Shown here piece by piece: positions 1-8,774 of a stretch of DNA of 64,000 nucleotides (its first letter is position 1; the number at the start of each line of letters is the position of its first letter). The position numbers and the translations under genes were made by a program. The stretch spans positions 310,001-374,000 of the forward strand of contig CAVRHY010000005.1 in assembly GCA_963721105.1 (NCBI GenBank). Direction: 5' to 3'. The notes beneath the pieces were generated by a model. The model searched no databases and had not been told where the DNA came from. It saw only the letters and a list, made by a program, of their open reading frames with translations. This stretch comes from Thermohalobaculum sp963721105 (GTDB lineage: Bacteria > Pseudomonadota > Alphaproteobacteria > Rhodobacterales > Rhodobacteraceae).

Positions 1-521
1 GTGGCGGCCGAGAGCATGTCCTCGGGCAGCGCGACGACGACCGGGCCGGGCCGGCCGGACAGCGCGGTCGAGAAGGCGCGGCTGACGATTTCGGGCAGCC
101 GGGCGGCGTCGTCGACCTCGGTCACCCACTTGGCGACCGTGCCGAACATGGCGCGGTAGTCGATCTCCTGGAACGCCTCGCGGTCGCGCATCCATGTCGC
201 GATCTGGCCGACGAACAGCACCATGGGCGAGCTGTCCTGCATCGCCGTGTGCACGCCGATCGAGGCGTTGGTCGCGCCCGGCCCGCGCGTCACCATGGCG
301 ATGCCGGGCTCGCCGGTCAGCTTGCCGTGCGCCTCGGCCATGAAGGCGGCGCCGCCCTCGTGCCGTGTCAGGATCAATTCTATGTCGTTGGCGTCGTGCA
401 GCCCGTCCAGCGCGGCCAGGTAGCTTTCGCCCGGCACGGCGAAGACCCGCCGCGCGCCCTGTTCGCGCAGGCACTCGACCAGCAGCGCCCCCCCGTGCCG
501 CGTGCGTGTTCCGTCTGCCAT
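1..521 (-). CDS. Thiamine-diphosphate-dependent enzyme (acetolactate synthase-like), N-terminal part
   Basis: Only the first 173 codons lie in the window; the gene runs off the left edge. The ATG at 521 is preceded by GGAGGC. The N-terminal ThDP-binding (Pyr) domain is visible: VFAVPGESY near residue 27, catalytic-Glu segment TRHEGGAAFMAEA (Glu about 55), TRGPGATNA, and PVVVALPEDM at the edge. This is the pattern of the acetolactate synthase/benzoylformate decarboxylase/oxalyl-CoA decarboxylase superfamily, which decarboxylate 2-oxo acids or join two of them. The central and C-terminal domains that would fix the substrate are outside the window. It is on the same strand as the acyl-CoA synthetase that follows upstream, with about 110 bases between them. 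Confidence 0.85.
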   Translation of the reverse strand, partial: MADGTRTRHGGALLVECLREQGARRVFAVPGESYLAALDGLHDANDIELILTRHEGGAAFMAEAHGKLTGEPGIAMVTRGPGATNASIGVHTAMQDSSPMVLFVGQIATWMRDREAFQEIDYRAMFGTVAKWVTEVDDAARLPEIVSRAFSTALSGRPGPVVVALPEDMLSAA

Positions 522-630
522 GCCTGCCTCCTGTCCTGCCCGGCGCTTTCCTCACCGGGACGCCGCGGGCTGTCAAGCGGCGGGGCCGGCCGCGGATACT
601 TCATCCGGCAGCGGGTCGCCGCCTCGCGGC

Positions 631-2178
631 TCAGCCCGGCTCGCGCAGCGCGTCCAGCAGCCTGTGCTTGAGGATCTTGCCCGTCGCCGCCGCCGGCAGC
701 ACCGGCAGGACGTGGTATTCGGCCGGGCGCTTGTAGGGCGCCAGCTCTTCCCGCGCCAACGCCTCGATCTCGGCGATGTCGATCTGGTGCCCCGGCACCG
801 GTTGCAGGAAGGCGACGATCTCCTCGTTGCCGTCCTCGGCGGGCCGGCCGATGACGGCGGCGATTGCGACCGCCGGGTGCTTCGTCAGCACCCCTTCGAC
901 CTCGGGCGGATAGACGTTGAAGCCGGAGCGGATGATCAGCTCCTTCAGCCGCCCGGCGATGGTCAGGAATCCGCGCCCGTCGATGCGGCCGAGATCGCCC
1001 GTGCGGAACCAGCCCTCGGGCGTGATCGCCTGCGCGGTCAGCTCGGGCGCCTCGTAGTAACCCTTCATCACGCAGCGCCCGCGCAGCCAGACCTCTCCCG
1101 TCTCTCCTTCCGCCAGCGGCTCGCCCTCGCGCCCGGCGATGCGGAGCTCGACATTCGGGCAGACCGGGCCGACGCTGGTGTCGGCGACGGTCTCGCCATG
1201 CCGCGTCACCGCGCCCAGCGCGCCGGTCTCGGTCAGCCCCCAGCCGTTCGCCATCGGCATGCCGAACAGCCGCTCGACGCGGGCCTTCAGCCCCGGGTCG
1301 AGCGGCGCCCCGCCCGAGCCGATATAGGCCAGCGTCGGGGCGGTGATCCCGCCCTGCGCCTGGCCCGCCGCCGCGAGCGCCGCGAACATCGCCGGCACGC
1401 CCGAGAACGAGGTCACGCCGTCCTCGGCGAACGCACGCAGCGCCTCGGCCGGATCGAAGCGCGGCAGGAAGTCGACCCGATTGCCCTGCCAGAGCGCGGT
1501 GCCCAGCACGGCGCCGAGGCCGAAGATGTGGCTGATCGGCAGCGCGCACCAGACATGGGCCCCCGCGCCGGGCTTGCGGATCTCGGTCAGCGTCTGGGCG
1601 ACGAAGGTCAGCGTGTCATGCGTCAGCATCACGCCCTTGGGCGTGCCCGTCGTGCCGGTCGTGTAGATCAGCGCCGCCACGTCCTGTGCCGGATCACCTG
1701 TGACCGGCTCCGGCTCGCCCGGCTCGGGCCAGCCGGCGATGCGGGCGCCGAGGTCCAGGAAGGCATCGACCGCGCCCAGCCGCCCGGCATGGCGTGCAGC
1801 GCCCTCCGAGACCGCGTCGGTGCAGACGACGACGCGCGGCCGGCAATGCGCCGCCAGCCGGTCGACCTCGTGCGCCGTCATGCGCGCGTTCAGCGGCACC
1901 GGCCAGGCGCGCAGGCGCTGCGCCGCGATGATCGCCACCGCCGCCGCGCGCGAGTTCTCGCAGACGATCAGCACCCGGTCGCCGGGCTGCACGCCGCGCT
2001 CGCGGTAAAGCTCGGCGGCCTGCTCGACCGCGGCGCCCAGCGCGCCGTAGGTCAGCCGCCCCAGCGGGTCGGTCAGCGCCACCGCGTCGGGCCGCACCGC
2101 CGCCCATTCGGCGACGATGTCGCCGGCCCAGTGCGCCTGCCCGGGGCTTGCCCCGTCGCCCGCGCCGCGCGACAGCAC
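631..2178 (-). CDS. Acyl-CoA synthetase (AMP-forming, ANL superfamily)
   Basis: A 515-residue class I adenylate-forming enzyme that would activate a carboxylic acid to its CoA thioester through an acyl-AMP. Seen: P-loop YTTGTTGTPKG at about 172-182, GWGLTETG, the hinge region FRTGDLGRIDGRG, and the C-terminal GKILKH lysine (about K501) that closes on the adenylate. The start is uncertain: GTG at 2178 or TTG at 2184, the latter overlapping the TGA of the deacylase gene, so the two are translationally coupled. The same frame stays open far upstream, but there it is only the antisense-like frame of the deacylase. The neighbours (phosphotransferase, phosphatase, acyl-CoA dehydrogenase) suggest that it feeds a fatty or hydroxy acid into beta-oxidation; the substrate is not known. 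Confidence 0.93.
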   Translation of the reverse strand: MLSRGAGDGASPGQAHWAGDIVAEWAAVRPDAVALTDPLGRLTYGALGAAVEQAAELYRERGVQPGDRVLIVCENSRAAAVAIIAAQRLRAWPVPLNARMTAHEVDRLAAHCRPRVVVCTDAVSEGAARHAGRLGAVDAFLDLGARIAGWPEPGEPEPVTGDPAQDVAALIYTTGTTGTPKGVMLTHDTLTFVAQTLTEIRKPGAGAHVWCALPISHIFGLGAVLGTALWQGNRVDFLPRFDPAEALRAFAEDGVTSFSGVPAMFAALAAAGQAQGGITAPTLAYIGSGGAPLDPGLKARVERLFGMPMANGWGLTETGALGAVTRHGETVADTSVGPVCPNVELRIAGREGEPLAEGETGEVWLRGRCVMKGYYEAPELTAQAITPEGWFRTGDLGRIDGRGFLTIAGRLKELIIRSGFNVYPPEVEGVLTKHPAVAIAAVIGRPAEDGNEEIVAFLQPVPGHQIDIAEIEALAREELAPYKRPAEYHVLPVLPAAATGKILKHRLLDALREPG

Positions 2179-2180
2179 GC

Positions 2181-3212
2181 TCAAGGCGTCGCCGCCTCGC
2201 GATAGCCGGTCAGGAACGCCGTCAGGTTCCGCCCCAGCGCGTCGGACAGATAGCCCCCCTCCTGCACCAGCACCGTCGGCAGGCCGATGCCGGCCACCGC
2301 CCTGCCGATCCGCTCGAAGGCGCCGGTCGTCAGCCGCATGCCCTTCAGCGGGTCGTCCTTGTGCGCGTCCAGCCCCAGCGCGACGACCAGCGCGCCGGGC
2401 GCATAGGCGGCGAGGTGCCCGATCGCGTCGTCCAGCGCGACCATGTAGTCGGCGTCCTCGGTCGTGCGCGGCAGCGGGAAGTTGCGGTTGTAGTGCTCGC
2501 CCCGGCCGGTGCCGCGCTCGTGCGCATAGCCGCAGAGGAACGGGTAATAGACCGCCGGGTCGGCGTGCAGCGAGACCGTCAGCACGTCGTCGCGCGCGTA
2601 GAAGATGCCCTGCGTGCCGTTGCCGTGGTGGACGTCGACGTCCAGAACCGCCACCCGGTCGTGCGCCCGGCGCAGCACCTGCGCCGCGATGGCGGCGTTG
2701 TTGAGAAAGCAGAACCCGCCGGCCAGGTCCGCATAGGCGTGGTGCCCCGGCGGCCGGCAGAGCGCATAGACCGCCCGCTCGCCAGCCAGCACCGATTCGG
2801 CGGCGGAAACGGCCGTCCAGGCCGACCAGCACGCCGCCTCCCAGGTGTGCGGCCCGATCGGGCAGGCCGTGTCCGCCTGGTGGAAGGCCGCCTGCCCGAC
2901 GGCCGAGGCCGGATAGCCGCCGAGCGACCGGTCGAGGTGCACGTTCGGCAGCACCTCCTCGGCCGCGCCCTCGACCTCGCGCCAGCGGGCGTGGATGGTC
3001 CGCAGGAAGGTCAGGTAGGCCGGCGGGTGGATGGCGGCGATGGGCGCCAGCCCGTGCTCGGCCGGGCGCTCGAACGACAGCCCGGCCTCGCGCGCGCCGG
3101 CCAGCAGGCGGTCGGCGCGCTCGGGCTGCTCGGTCGAGTTGCGGAACACGCCCGCCACCATGAAGCGGCGCGGCGCGTGGCGCTTCTGCTCGTCGGCGAA
3201 GAAGCCCCTCAT
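2181..3212 (-). CDS. Histone deacetylase/acetylpolyamine amidohydrolase family deacylase
   Basis: A zinc-dependent amidohydrolase of the arginase/deacetylase fold, 343 residues from the chosen ATG at 3212 (family members start like MRGFFADEQ; an ATG at 3230 adds six residues). Seen: RPPGHHA with the catalytic His pair at 157-158, LDVDVHHGNG with zinc ligands Asp193 and His195, LGLDAHKDDPL with the third ligand Asp, and VLVQEGGY near the C-terminus. The family removes acetyl or acyl groups from lysines or polyamines. Its stop codon overlaps the possible TTG start of the acyl-CoA synthetase, the arrangement expected for a deacylase that reactivates an acylated synthetase, as AcuC does for AcsA. 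That link is an inference. Confidence 0.92.
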   Translation of the reverse strand: MRGFFADEQKRHAPRRFMVAGVFRNSTEQPERADRLLAGAREAGLSFERPAEHGLAPIAAIHPPAYLTFLRTIHARWREVEGAAEEVLPNVHLDRSLGGYPASAVGQAAFHQADTACPIGPHTWEAACWSAWTAVSAAESVLAGERAVYALCRPPGHHAYADLAGGFCFLNNAAIAAQVLRRAHDRVAVLDVDVHHGNGTQGIFYARDDVLTVSLHADPAVYYPFLCGYAHERGTGRGEHYNRNFPLPRTTEDADYMVALDDAIGHLAAYAPGALVVALGLDAHKDDPLKGMRLTTGAFERIGRAVAGIGLPTVLVQEGGYLSDALGRNLTAFLTGYREAATP

Positions 3213-3302
3213 GGCGCCGCCCCGTCGCATGGCGAGGTGGAACCCCGCCCTGCCAGCCGCGACCCGCAGGGCGGTGTTTCACCCCGCCTGCACACCCGCA
3301 AT

Positions 3303-4356
3303 TCACTCACCGGCCGCGGCCTCCATCCCTTTTCGCGCGAACAACGGCACATAGGTCCCCATTTTCGCCGCCCGTTCCGGGTTCGACGCATTCCCGTCCA
3401 GCCCGCGCTTCTTCACGCCCTGCACGATCGCCGCCATGCGGAAGAAGCTGAAGGCGACGCAGAAGTCGAAGATCGGGATGCCCGACAGCCCCCGCCGCTC
3501 GCAATAGCGCGCGACGTATTCCTCCTCGGTCGGCACCCCGAGCGACCTGCGGTCGAGATCGCCGAACCCGCGGCCCTCGTCGCCGGTCGGCATCCGCCAC
3601 TGCATGCACTGGTAGGCAAGGTCGCTGTAGGGATGCCCCAGCGTCGACAGCTCCCAGTCCAGCACGGCCAGCACGCGGCTGCCGTCGCGGGCGTAGATCA
3701 GGTTGTCGATGCGATAGTCGCCATGCACCAGCGTCGTGATGCCGTCATCCGGCGGCATGTTCGCCTCCAGCCAGGCGATCAGCGCGTCCATGTCCGCGAT
3801 GGTTTCGGTCTCGCTCGCCCGGTACTGCTTCGTCCACCGCCCGATCTGGCGCGCGAAATAGCTGCCCGGCCGCCCGAAATCCTCCAGCCCCACCGCCGCG
3901 TAGTCGACGTCGTGCAGCGCCGCCAGGACGCGGTTCATGTCGTCGAACATCCGGCCGCGCGTCTCCGGGTCCTTGTCCGGCAGGCGCGGGTCGAAGTGCA
4001 CGTCGCCGTCGACGCAGTCCATCACGTAGAACATGCTGCCGATGACGCTCTCGTCCTCGCAGAGGACGAACATCCTCGCCACAGGCACGTCCGTTGCGGC
4101 CAGCGCCCGTTGCACGCGGAACTCGCGGTCGACCGCGTGCGCCGATTTCAGCAATTGCCCCGGCGGCTTGCGGCGCAGCACGTAGCGCCCCGACGGCGAG
4201 GACAGGATGAAGGTCGGGTTCGACTGCCCGGTCGGGGTCTTCTTCACCTCGCAGCGGGCCGCGAAAGCCGGGAACGTGGGCGGCAAGATATTTCTCCACG
4301 ACCTCGGCGTCCAGGCGCGCGGCGGCGTGCTGCTGCTCAGCTGTAGGTTTCTGCAT
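3303..4356 (-). pseudogene. Phosphotransferase family protein (ACAD10/11 N-domain, LvaA-like), frame-disrupted
   Basis: An aminoglycoside-phosphotransferase-fold kinase resembling the N-terminal domain of ACAD10/11 and LvaA, which phosphorylate 4-hydroxyacyl-CoAs. The ATG at 4356 reads a family-typical N-terminus (LDAEVVEKYLAAHVPGF), then the frame changes near 4251 where removing one base restores EVKKTPTGQSNPTF. Repaired length is about 350 residues, normal for the family. Kinase motifs intact: TLVHGDYRIDN (catalytic Asp) and VLDWELSTLGHP (metal Asp). It starts inside the 3' end of the histidine phosphatase gene (20-base overlap), so the two are one operon. If the break is only a sequencing error the gene is functional; an internal start at 4286 would lose the first ATP-binding strands. 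Confidence 0.85.
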
Positions 4357-4996
4357 GGGCGCGCTCCGGGCGTTCCAGGTGGGGGATCGCGTTGAACATG
4401 TTGAAGTAGACCGTGCGCTTCGTGAAGACCAGCCGGGTGATGCCGGTGTTGCGGGCCTGCAGGTTGAACTCGATCATCTTGTCAGGGCCGATCCCCAGCA
4501 CCTGCGTCAGCACCATCGCGATGGCCCCGCCCGACGACGCCGCCAGCACGCGACCGGTCCCGCCCTCGGTCAGCCGGGTGATGGCGGTGCGGATGCGGGC
4601 CTCGAATGCCGCCCAGGTCTCGGCGCCCTCGATGTGGCCCTCCGCCCAGGCCATCAAGGCGGCGCGCAGCCTCTGAAAATGCTCGCGACGCTGATCCGGG
4701 TGGCCGCCGTGCTGGCCGGCGGTGTGGCCATGCGCTGCCAGCAGCCGGTCGCTGTCGTATTCCTCCAGCCCCTCGACGGTCTCGACCGAGCCGCCCAGCA
4801 GCCCGGCGATCGCCTGCGCCGTCTGCTGCTGGCGGCGCAGCGTTCCCGCCGCGATCCGGTCGAAGGTGACGCCGAGCTCGCGCAGGTGCTCGCCCAGCCA
4901 CACCGCCTGCTGGCGGCCCAGATCCGTCAGCCGGTCGTAATCCTCGGTCGCGAAGGCGGCCTGCCCGTGCCGGACCAGCCATAGCTCGACGGCCAT
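4337..4996 (-). CDS. Histidine phosphatase family protein
   Basis: A 219-residue phosphoglycerate-mutase-like phosphatase. The catalytic phospho-histidine motif is at the N-terminus (WLVRHGQ, Arg9-His10-Gly11), with a second catalytic His expected in the C-terminal half; the C-terminal region ends with FNAIPHLERPE, a pattern seen in alphaproteobacterial members that travel with acyl-CoA dehydrogenase and APH-like kinase genes. It lies between those two genes and overlaps the kinase by 20 bases. In 4-hydroxy-acid catabolism a phosphatase is not part of the known core pathway, so its role could be to remove a dead-end phosphate or it may act on another phospho-ester. Class assignment is firm; substrate unknown. 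Confidence 0.88.
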   Translation of the reverse strand: MAVELWLVRHGQAAFATEDYDRLTDLGRQQAVWLGEHLRELGVTFDRIAAGTLRRQQQTAQAIAGLLGGSVETVEGLEEYDSDRLLAAHGHTAGQHGGHPDQRREHFQRLRAALMAWAEGHIEGAETWAAFEARIRTAITRLTEGGTGRVLAASSGGAIAMVLTQVLGIGPDKMIEFNLQARNTGITRLVFTKRTVYFNMFNAIPHLERPERAHAETYS

Positions 4997-5317
4997 GCCA
5001 TCTCCGAAGCGTTTTCAGAAAATTTTAAGCATCCCGGCGTAGAACCGCCCGCGCAAGCCGGGTCAAAGCGAAAGCACGGACCCGAGCCCGGGCGAGCGGT
5101 GCGGATGGCGGCGTAGCGACCCGCCCGAGGCGTCGCGGCTTTGGCCGAAACGACAATCGTGGCTGCGCAGCCACCTCTCTCCTTGCCCGCGCGACGCCGC
5201 GGGTTTCGCCTTGGGAGCGCGGCGCCGCAACGGTCCCGTTCCCCAGCACGAGAGCCCCGGCAAGGAACGGACGCAGGCGGCTAAAGCCGCCGGTACGCCC
5301 GGTTCCATTGCCTGTCG
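4997..5317. other. Intergenic region with hairpins
   Basis: About 320 bases between the acyl-CoA dehydrogenase stop and the phosphatase start. It has no credible gene. It holds several short perfect hairpins, including GGCGGC-TAAA-GCCGCC at 5276-5291, just downstream of the acyl-CoA dehydrogenase and a candidate for ending its transcript, and TGGCTGCGCAGCCA near 5160. None has a following T-run on the minus strand. Confidence 0.5.
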
Positions 5318-6549
5318 TCACACCTTCTCGTTGGTGTACTGGCGCAGCTCGCGCCGGGCGACCTGGCGACGGTGCACCGCGTCCGGCCCGTCGGCCAGCC
5401 GCAGCGTGCGGACATGCGTCCACATGCTGGCCAGCGGCGTGTCCTGGCTGATGCCGCGCGCGCCCTGCAACTGCACCGATTCGTCGATGATCTCGAGCGC
5501 CGTCAGGGGGGCCACGACCTTGATCATGCTGATCCAGGGCTGCGCCGCCTTGACGCCCTCGGTGTCCATCACCCACGCCGCCTTGAGGCACAGCAGCCGC
5601 GCCTGCTCGATCTCCATGCGCGCGTTGGCGATGATGTCGTAGTTCGCGCCCAGCGTCGCGATCTTCTTGCCGAACGCCTCGCGCTCCAACGAGCGGCGGC
5701 ACATGATCTCCAGCGCCTTCTCGGCATGACCGATGGCGCGCATGCAGTGATGGATGCGGCCCGGGCCAAGCCGACCCTGGCTGACCTCGAAGCCGCGCCC
5801 CTCGCCCAGGATCAGGTCCTCGTGCCGGCACCTTCACGTCCGTGAAGCGGATGTGCATGTGGCCGTGCGGCGCGTCGTCCTCGCCATAGACCTCCATGGC
5901 GCGCAGGATCTCGATGCCGGGCGTGCCGGCGGCGACGGCGAACTGGCTGTGCCGGTGGTGCCGGTCGGCCTCGCGGGTTGGTCCTCGCCATGACGATGTA
6001 GACCTTGCAGCGCGGGTCGCCGGCGCCCGACGACCACCACTTCTCGCCGTTCAGTACCCAGTTGTCGCCCTGCTTCTCGGCCTTCAGCGAGATGTTGGTC
6101 GCGTCCGACGAGGCGACGTCCGGCTCGGTCATCAGGAAGGCCGAGCGGATCTCGCCCTCCAGCAGCGGTTTCAGCCATCGCTCCTTCATCGTGTCGGTGC
6201 CGTAGCGCTCGAACACCTCCATGTTGCCGGTGTCGGGGGCGGCGCAGTTGAAGACCTCGGCGGCGATGCGGACCTTGCCCATCTCCTCGGCAAGGTAGGC
6301 GTATTCGACGGTCGTCAGCCCCCAGCCCTTCTCGCTGCCGGTCAGCCAGAAGTTCCAGAGCCCGCGCTCCTTCGCCTTGGCCTTCAGCCCCTCGAGGATC
6401 TCGGTCATCCGGGGCGTGTACTCGAAGCGGTTGCCCGTCTTGCCGACCTCGGCGTGGAACTCGGCGTCCAGCGGCGCGATCTCCTCCTCGACCATGCGGC
6501 GGACCTTCTCCACCAGCGGCTTCACCCGCTCCGTCATCCCGAGGTCCAT
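5318..6549 (-). pseudogene. Acyl-CoA dehydrogenase (ACAD11/LvaC-like), frame-disrupted
   Basis: An FAD-dependent acyl-CoA dehydrogenase of the long ACAD10/11-like type (about 409 residues after repair). The start at 6549 has GAGGAGA upstream. Segments in order: N-terminal alpha domain (MDLGMTERVKPL...), the TEPDVASSDATNI flavin-binding motif, VLNGEKWWSSGAGDP, then a frame change near 5973, a middle segment with MEVYGEDDAPHGHMHIRF, a second change near 5822, and a C-terminal domain with MRAIGHAEKALE and FGKK. Each break is repaired by removing one base. Together with the APH-like kinase it matches the two halves of mammalian ACAD10/11, which convert 4-hydroxyacyl-CoA to a 2-enoyl-CoA through a phosphorylated intermediate. 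Confidence 0.85.
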
Positions 6550-6773
6550 GGCGCGTCTCCTCTGTTCTGTCCGGCCCGCTTCTTCGCCGCCGTTATGGCG
6601 CGGCCCGGCCGGTCGCGCCAGAGGCGGTGCGCCGCGGCGGGCATCATCACCCGGATGATTGGCGCGGTCCGCGTCCCGCACGACGGCCCCGGGACCTCTG
6701 CCTCTTCCGTGCAATCGCAAGTTGTGGAACGCTGACCTTGCGGAAATTCCGCCACCAAAGAGGGAGAGAAGAC

Positions 6774-7842
6774 ATGACAGGATTGGGTAGAGCCGCGGCC
6801 GGAGCGGTATGCGCCTCGCTGCTCGCGCTCGGATGGGCCGCGACGGCGGGAGCAGAGGACTGCTCGGCCGACAACTGGAAGGCATGCAAGGGCAAGCCCT
6901 GGGTCGACGGCGACGACATGGAGACGCCGCTGGGCTCGAAGTGGTGGCCGAACGAGCAGTGGGGCGCCGACGACGAGGCCGGCTCGACCAACTACTACAC
7001 CCAGCCCGAGATACTGCAGCGCGCGCTGGCGGCGAACAACGCGGAGAAGGTCTACAATCTCGGGCCATCCCTACTCGTCGAAATGCCGCTGTTCGGCGCG
7101 CGCAAGTTCGTCATGCACATCCCCGGCCTGCCGGCCGGCGGCCCGTTCGGCGCCGACAACCTGGTCTACAACGACGAGTTCATCGCCACCGAGATCGGCC
7201 AGGTCGGCACCCAGTTCGACGGGTTCGGCCATATCGGCGTCGCCACCGAGGGCGCGCGATAATGCCGGCGAGATGCGCTGGTACAACGGCTACCAGCTCG
7301 CCAACTCCGAGAACGTCTACGGTCTCAAGCACCTCGGCGTCGAAAAGCTTCACCCGATCGTCGCGCGCGGCATCCTGATCGACATCTCGGCGATCTGGGA
7401 CGGCGACATGAAGGCCGGCGACGAGGTGAAGGTCGAGCACATCAAGAAGGCGCTGGAAGCGCAGGGCATGGCCGACTTCAAGTTCGAGCCGGGCGACGCC
7501 GTGCTGTTCCGCTATGGCTGGGAGAAGCACTGGGACGACGCCGAGACCTTCAACGGCGGCGAGCCCGGGCTGGGGATGGAGGCCGCGCGCTGGGTCGCCG
7601 AGAACAAGGTCGGCGTCACCGGCCACGACGCCTGGGCGGGCGACGCGGTGCCGAACCCGGACCCGGGCTGCGTGTTCTGCGTGCACGCCTACCTGCAGAC
7701 CCGGAACGGCATCGTGAACCAGGAGAACCTGGTGCTGTCCGAGCTCGCCAAGGACAAGGTCTGGGTGTTCACCTACATCTTCACACCGACGCCGATCGCC
7801 GGGGCCACCGGCTCGGCCGGCGCGCCGATCGCCATCAAGTGA
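6774..7842 (+). pseudogene. Secreted cyclase-family hydrolase (kynurenine formamidase-like), frame-disrupted
   Basis: The ATG at 6774 follows AGGGAGAGAAG. A Sec signal peptide is evident (about 24 residues, ending TAGAED), so the product is likely periplasmic. The mature part looks like a cyclase/PF04199 metal-dependent hydrolase: GTQFDGFGHIGV (metal-binding D/H cluster), later GRYGWEKHWDD-like and TGHDAWAGD segments. The frame changes in a GCGCGC run near 7254-7257; removing one base joins GVATEG to DNAGEMRWYNG and gives about 355 residues, normal for this secreted subgroup. It is divergent from the acyl-CoA dehydrogenase and ends at a strong terminator. The substrate cannot be told from sequence. 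Confidence 0.8.
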
Positions 7843-7861
7843 GCGGTCGCCGCTGAGCTAC

Positions 7862-7885
7862 AAGGGCGGCCCGCGGGCCGCCCTT
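7862..7885 (+). terminator. Rho-independent terminator (bidirectional stem)
   Basis: A perfect 11-bp stem with a 2-base loop, AAGGGCGGCCC/GGGCCGCCCTT, followed by TCCGTCTT on the plus strand. It sits 20 bases after the cyclase stop and 20 bases before the stop of the oppositely oriented dioxygenase gene, so it can serve both transcripts. Confidence 0.8.
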
Positions 7886-7904
7886 TCCGTCTTGCCGCCC
7901 GGCC

Positions 7905-8744
7905 TCAGTGCACCGGCGGCGGCCCGCCGAAGGTCGTGCGGTACATCAGCCGGCGCTGGCCGAAATAGTCGTTCACCGCGTAGTGCTGCGTCTGGAAGTT
8001 GTCCCAGATCGCCACCGTGCCCTGCCGCCAGCGCAGCCGCAGCTGGAACTCGGGGCGCAGCACGTGGCGCTGTATCTGATCCAGCAGCGGCCGGCTCTCG
8101 GCCTCGGTCAGGCCGTCGAGGCGCACGGTGTAGGTCGGGTTCAGGAACAGCCCCCGCCGGCCCGTGCGCGGGTGCGTGAAGACCGCCGGGTGGCGGCGCT
8201 CCTCGTCGGCCTTGGGGTCACCGCGCTTCATCGGCACGTTCGAGCGCGTGCCCGCCGGCGGCGCCCATTTCACGCCATAGGGCTTGCCGACATGGATCGC
8301 GTCGCGCCCCTCCAGCAGCTTTTGCAGCGGCTCCGGCAGCGTCTCCCAGGCCGCGACCTGGCTGGCCCAGACGGTGTCGCCGCCATGGCTCGGGATCTCG
8401 ACGCCGTTCAGCACCGAGCCGGCCGGCGGCTCGGGCAGGAAGCTGAGGTCGCTGTGCCAGTCGCCGCCGAAGGTGCCGCCCGTGTCGTCCGCTTCCTTGA
8501 GGACGCGGATGACGAAGGGCTCGTCCGGCATGGTGTCGATATAGTCGTCGCGGATGATCGGCCCGAAGGCCTCGGTCAGCCGCTTCTGCGCCGCGATGTC
8601 CAGCGCCTGGTCGCGGAAGACCAGCACCTGGTGGCGCGCCAGCGCATCCTTCAGCGCCTCGGCCAGGTTCTCGCCGATCGGCTGCGCCAGGTCGACGCCG
8701 GTGATCTCGGCGCCGATCCGGCCAGTGATCTTCTCTTCGTGCAT
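7905..8744 (-). CDS. TauD/TfdA family Fe(II)/2-oxoglutarate dioxygenase
   Basis: A 279-residue non-heme iron dioxygenase. The iron triad is visible: WHSDLSF (His and Asp) and TQHYAVND (distal His), with RLMYRTT supplying the Arg that binds 2-oxoglutarate; FGPIIRDDY and GGDTVWAS are family landmarks. The start at 8744 has GGAG nine bases upstream. Members cleave sulfonates, aryloxy-acids, carnitine precursors and other small acids by hydroxylation; the sequence does not decide between them. It stands alone between the cyclase gene (convergent) and the PIN-domain gene (same strand, 30 bases away), so it may be co-transcribed with the latter. Confidence 0.9.
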   Translation of the reverse strand: MHEEKITGRIGAEITGVDLAQPIGENLAEALKDALARHQVLVFRDQALDIAAQKRLTEAFGPIIRDDYIDTMPDEPFVIRVLKEADDTGGTFGGDWHSDLSFLPEPPAGSVLNGVEIPSHGGDTVWASQVAAWETLPEPLQKLLEGRDAIHVGKPYGVKWAPPAGTRSNVPMKRGDPKADEERRHPAVFTHPRTGRRGLFLNPTYTVRLDGLTEAESRPLLDQIQRHVLRPEFQLRLRWRQGTVAIWDNFQTQHYAVNDYFGQRRLMYRTTFGGPPPVH

Positions 8745-8774
8745 TGAGTCGCTCCGTGGTCCCTCGCCCCGGTT

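Noticed and set aside
631..3306. A single 891-codon frame that would fuse the deacylase region to the acyl-CoA synthetase
   Set aside because: The first 375 codons are an out-of-frame reading of the deacylase gene (Arg/Gly-rich, no motif). Only the part from about 2178 down is real.
5025..5317. Extension of the acyl-CoA dehydrogenase gene to 5025
   Set aside because: That frame is the middle segment read past its frameshift; the true C-terminus is in another frame and stops at 5318.
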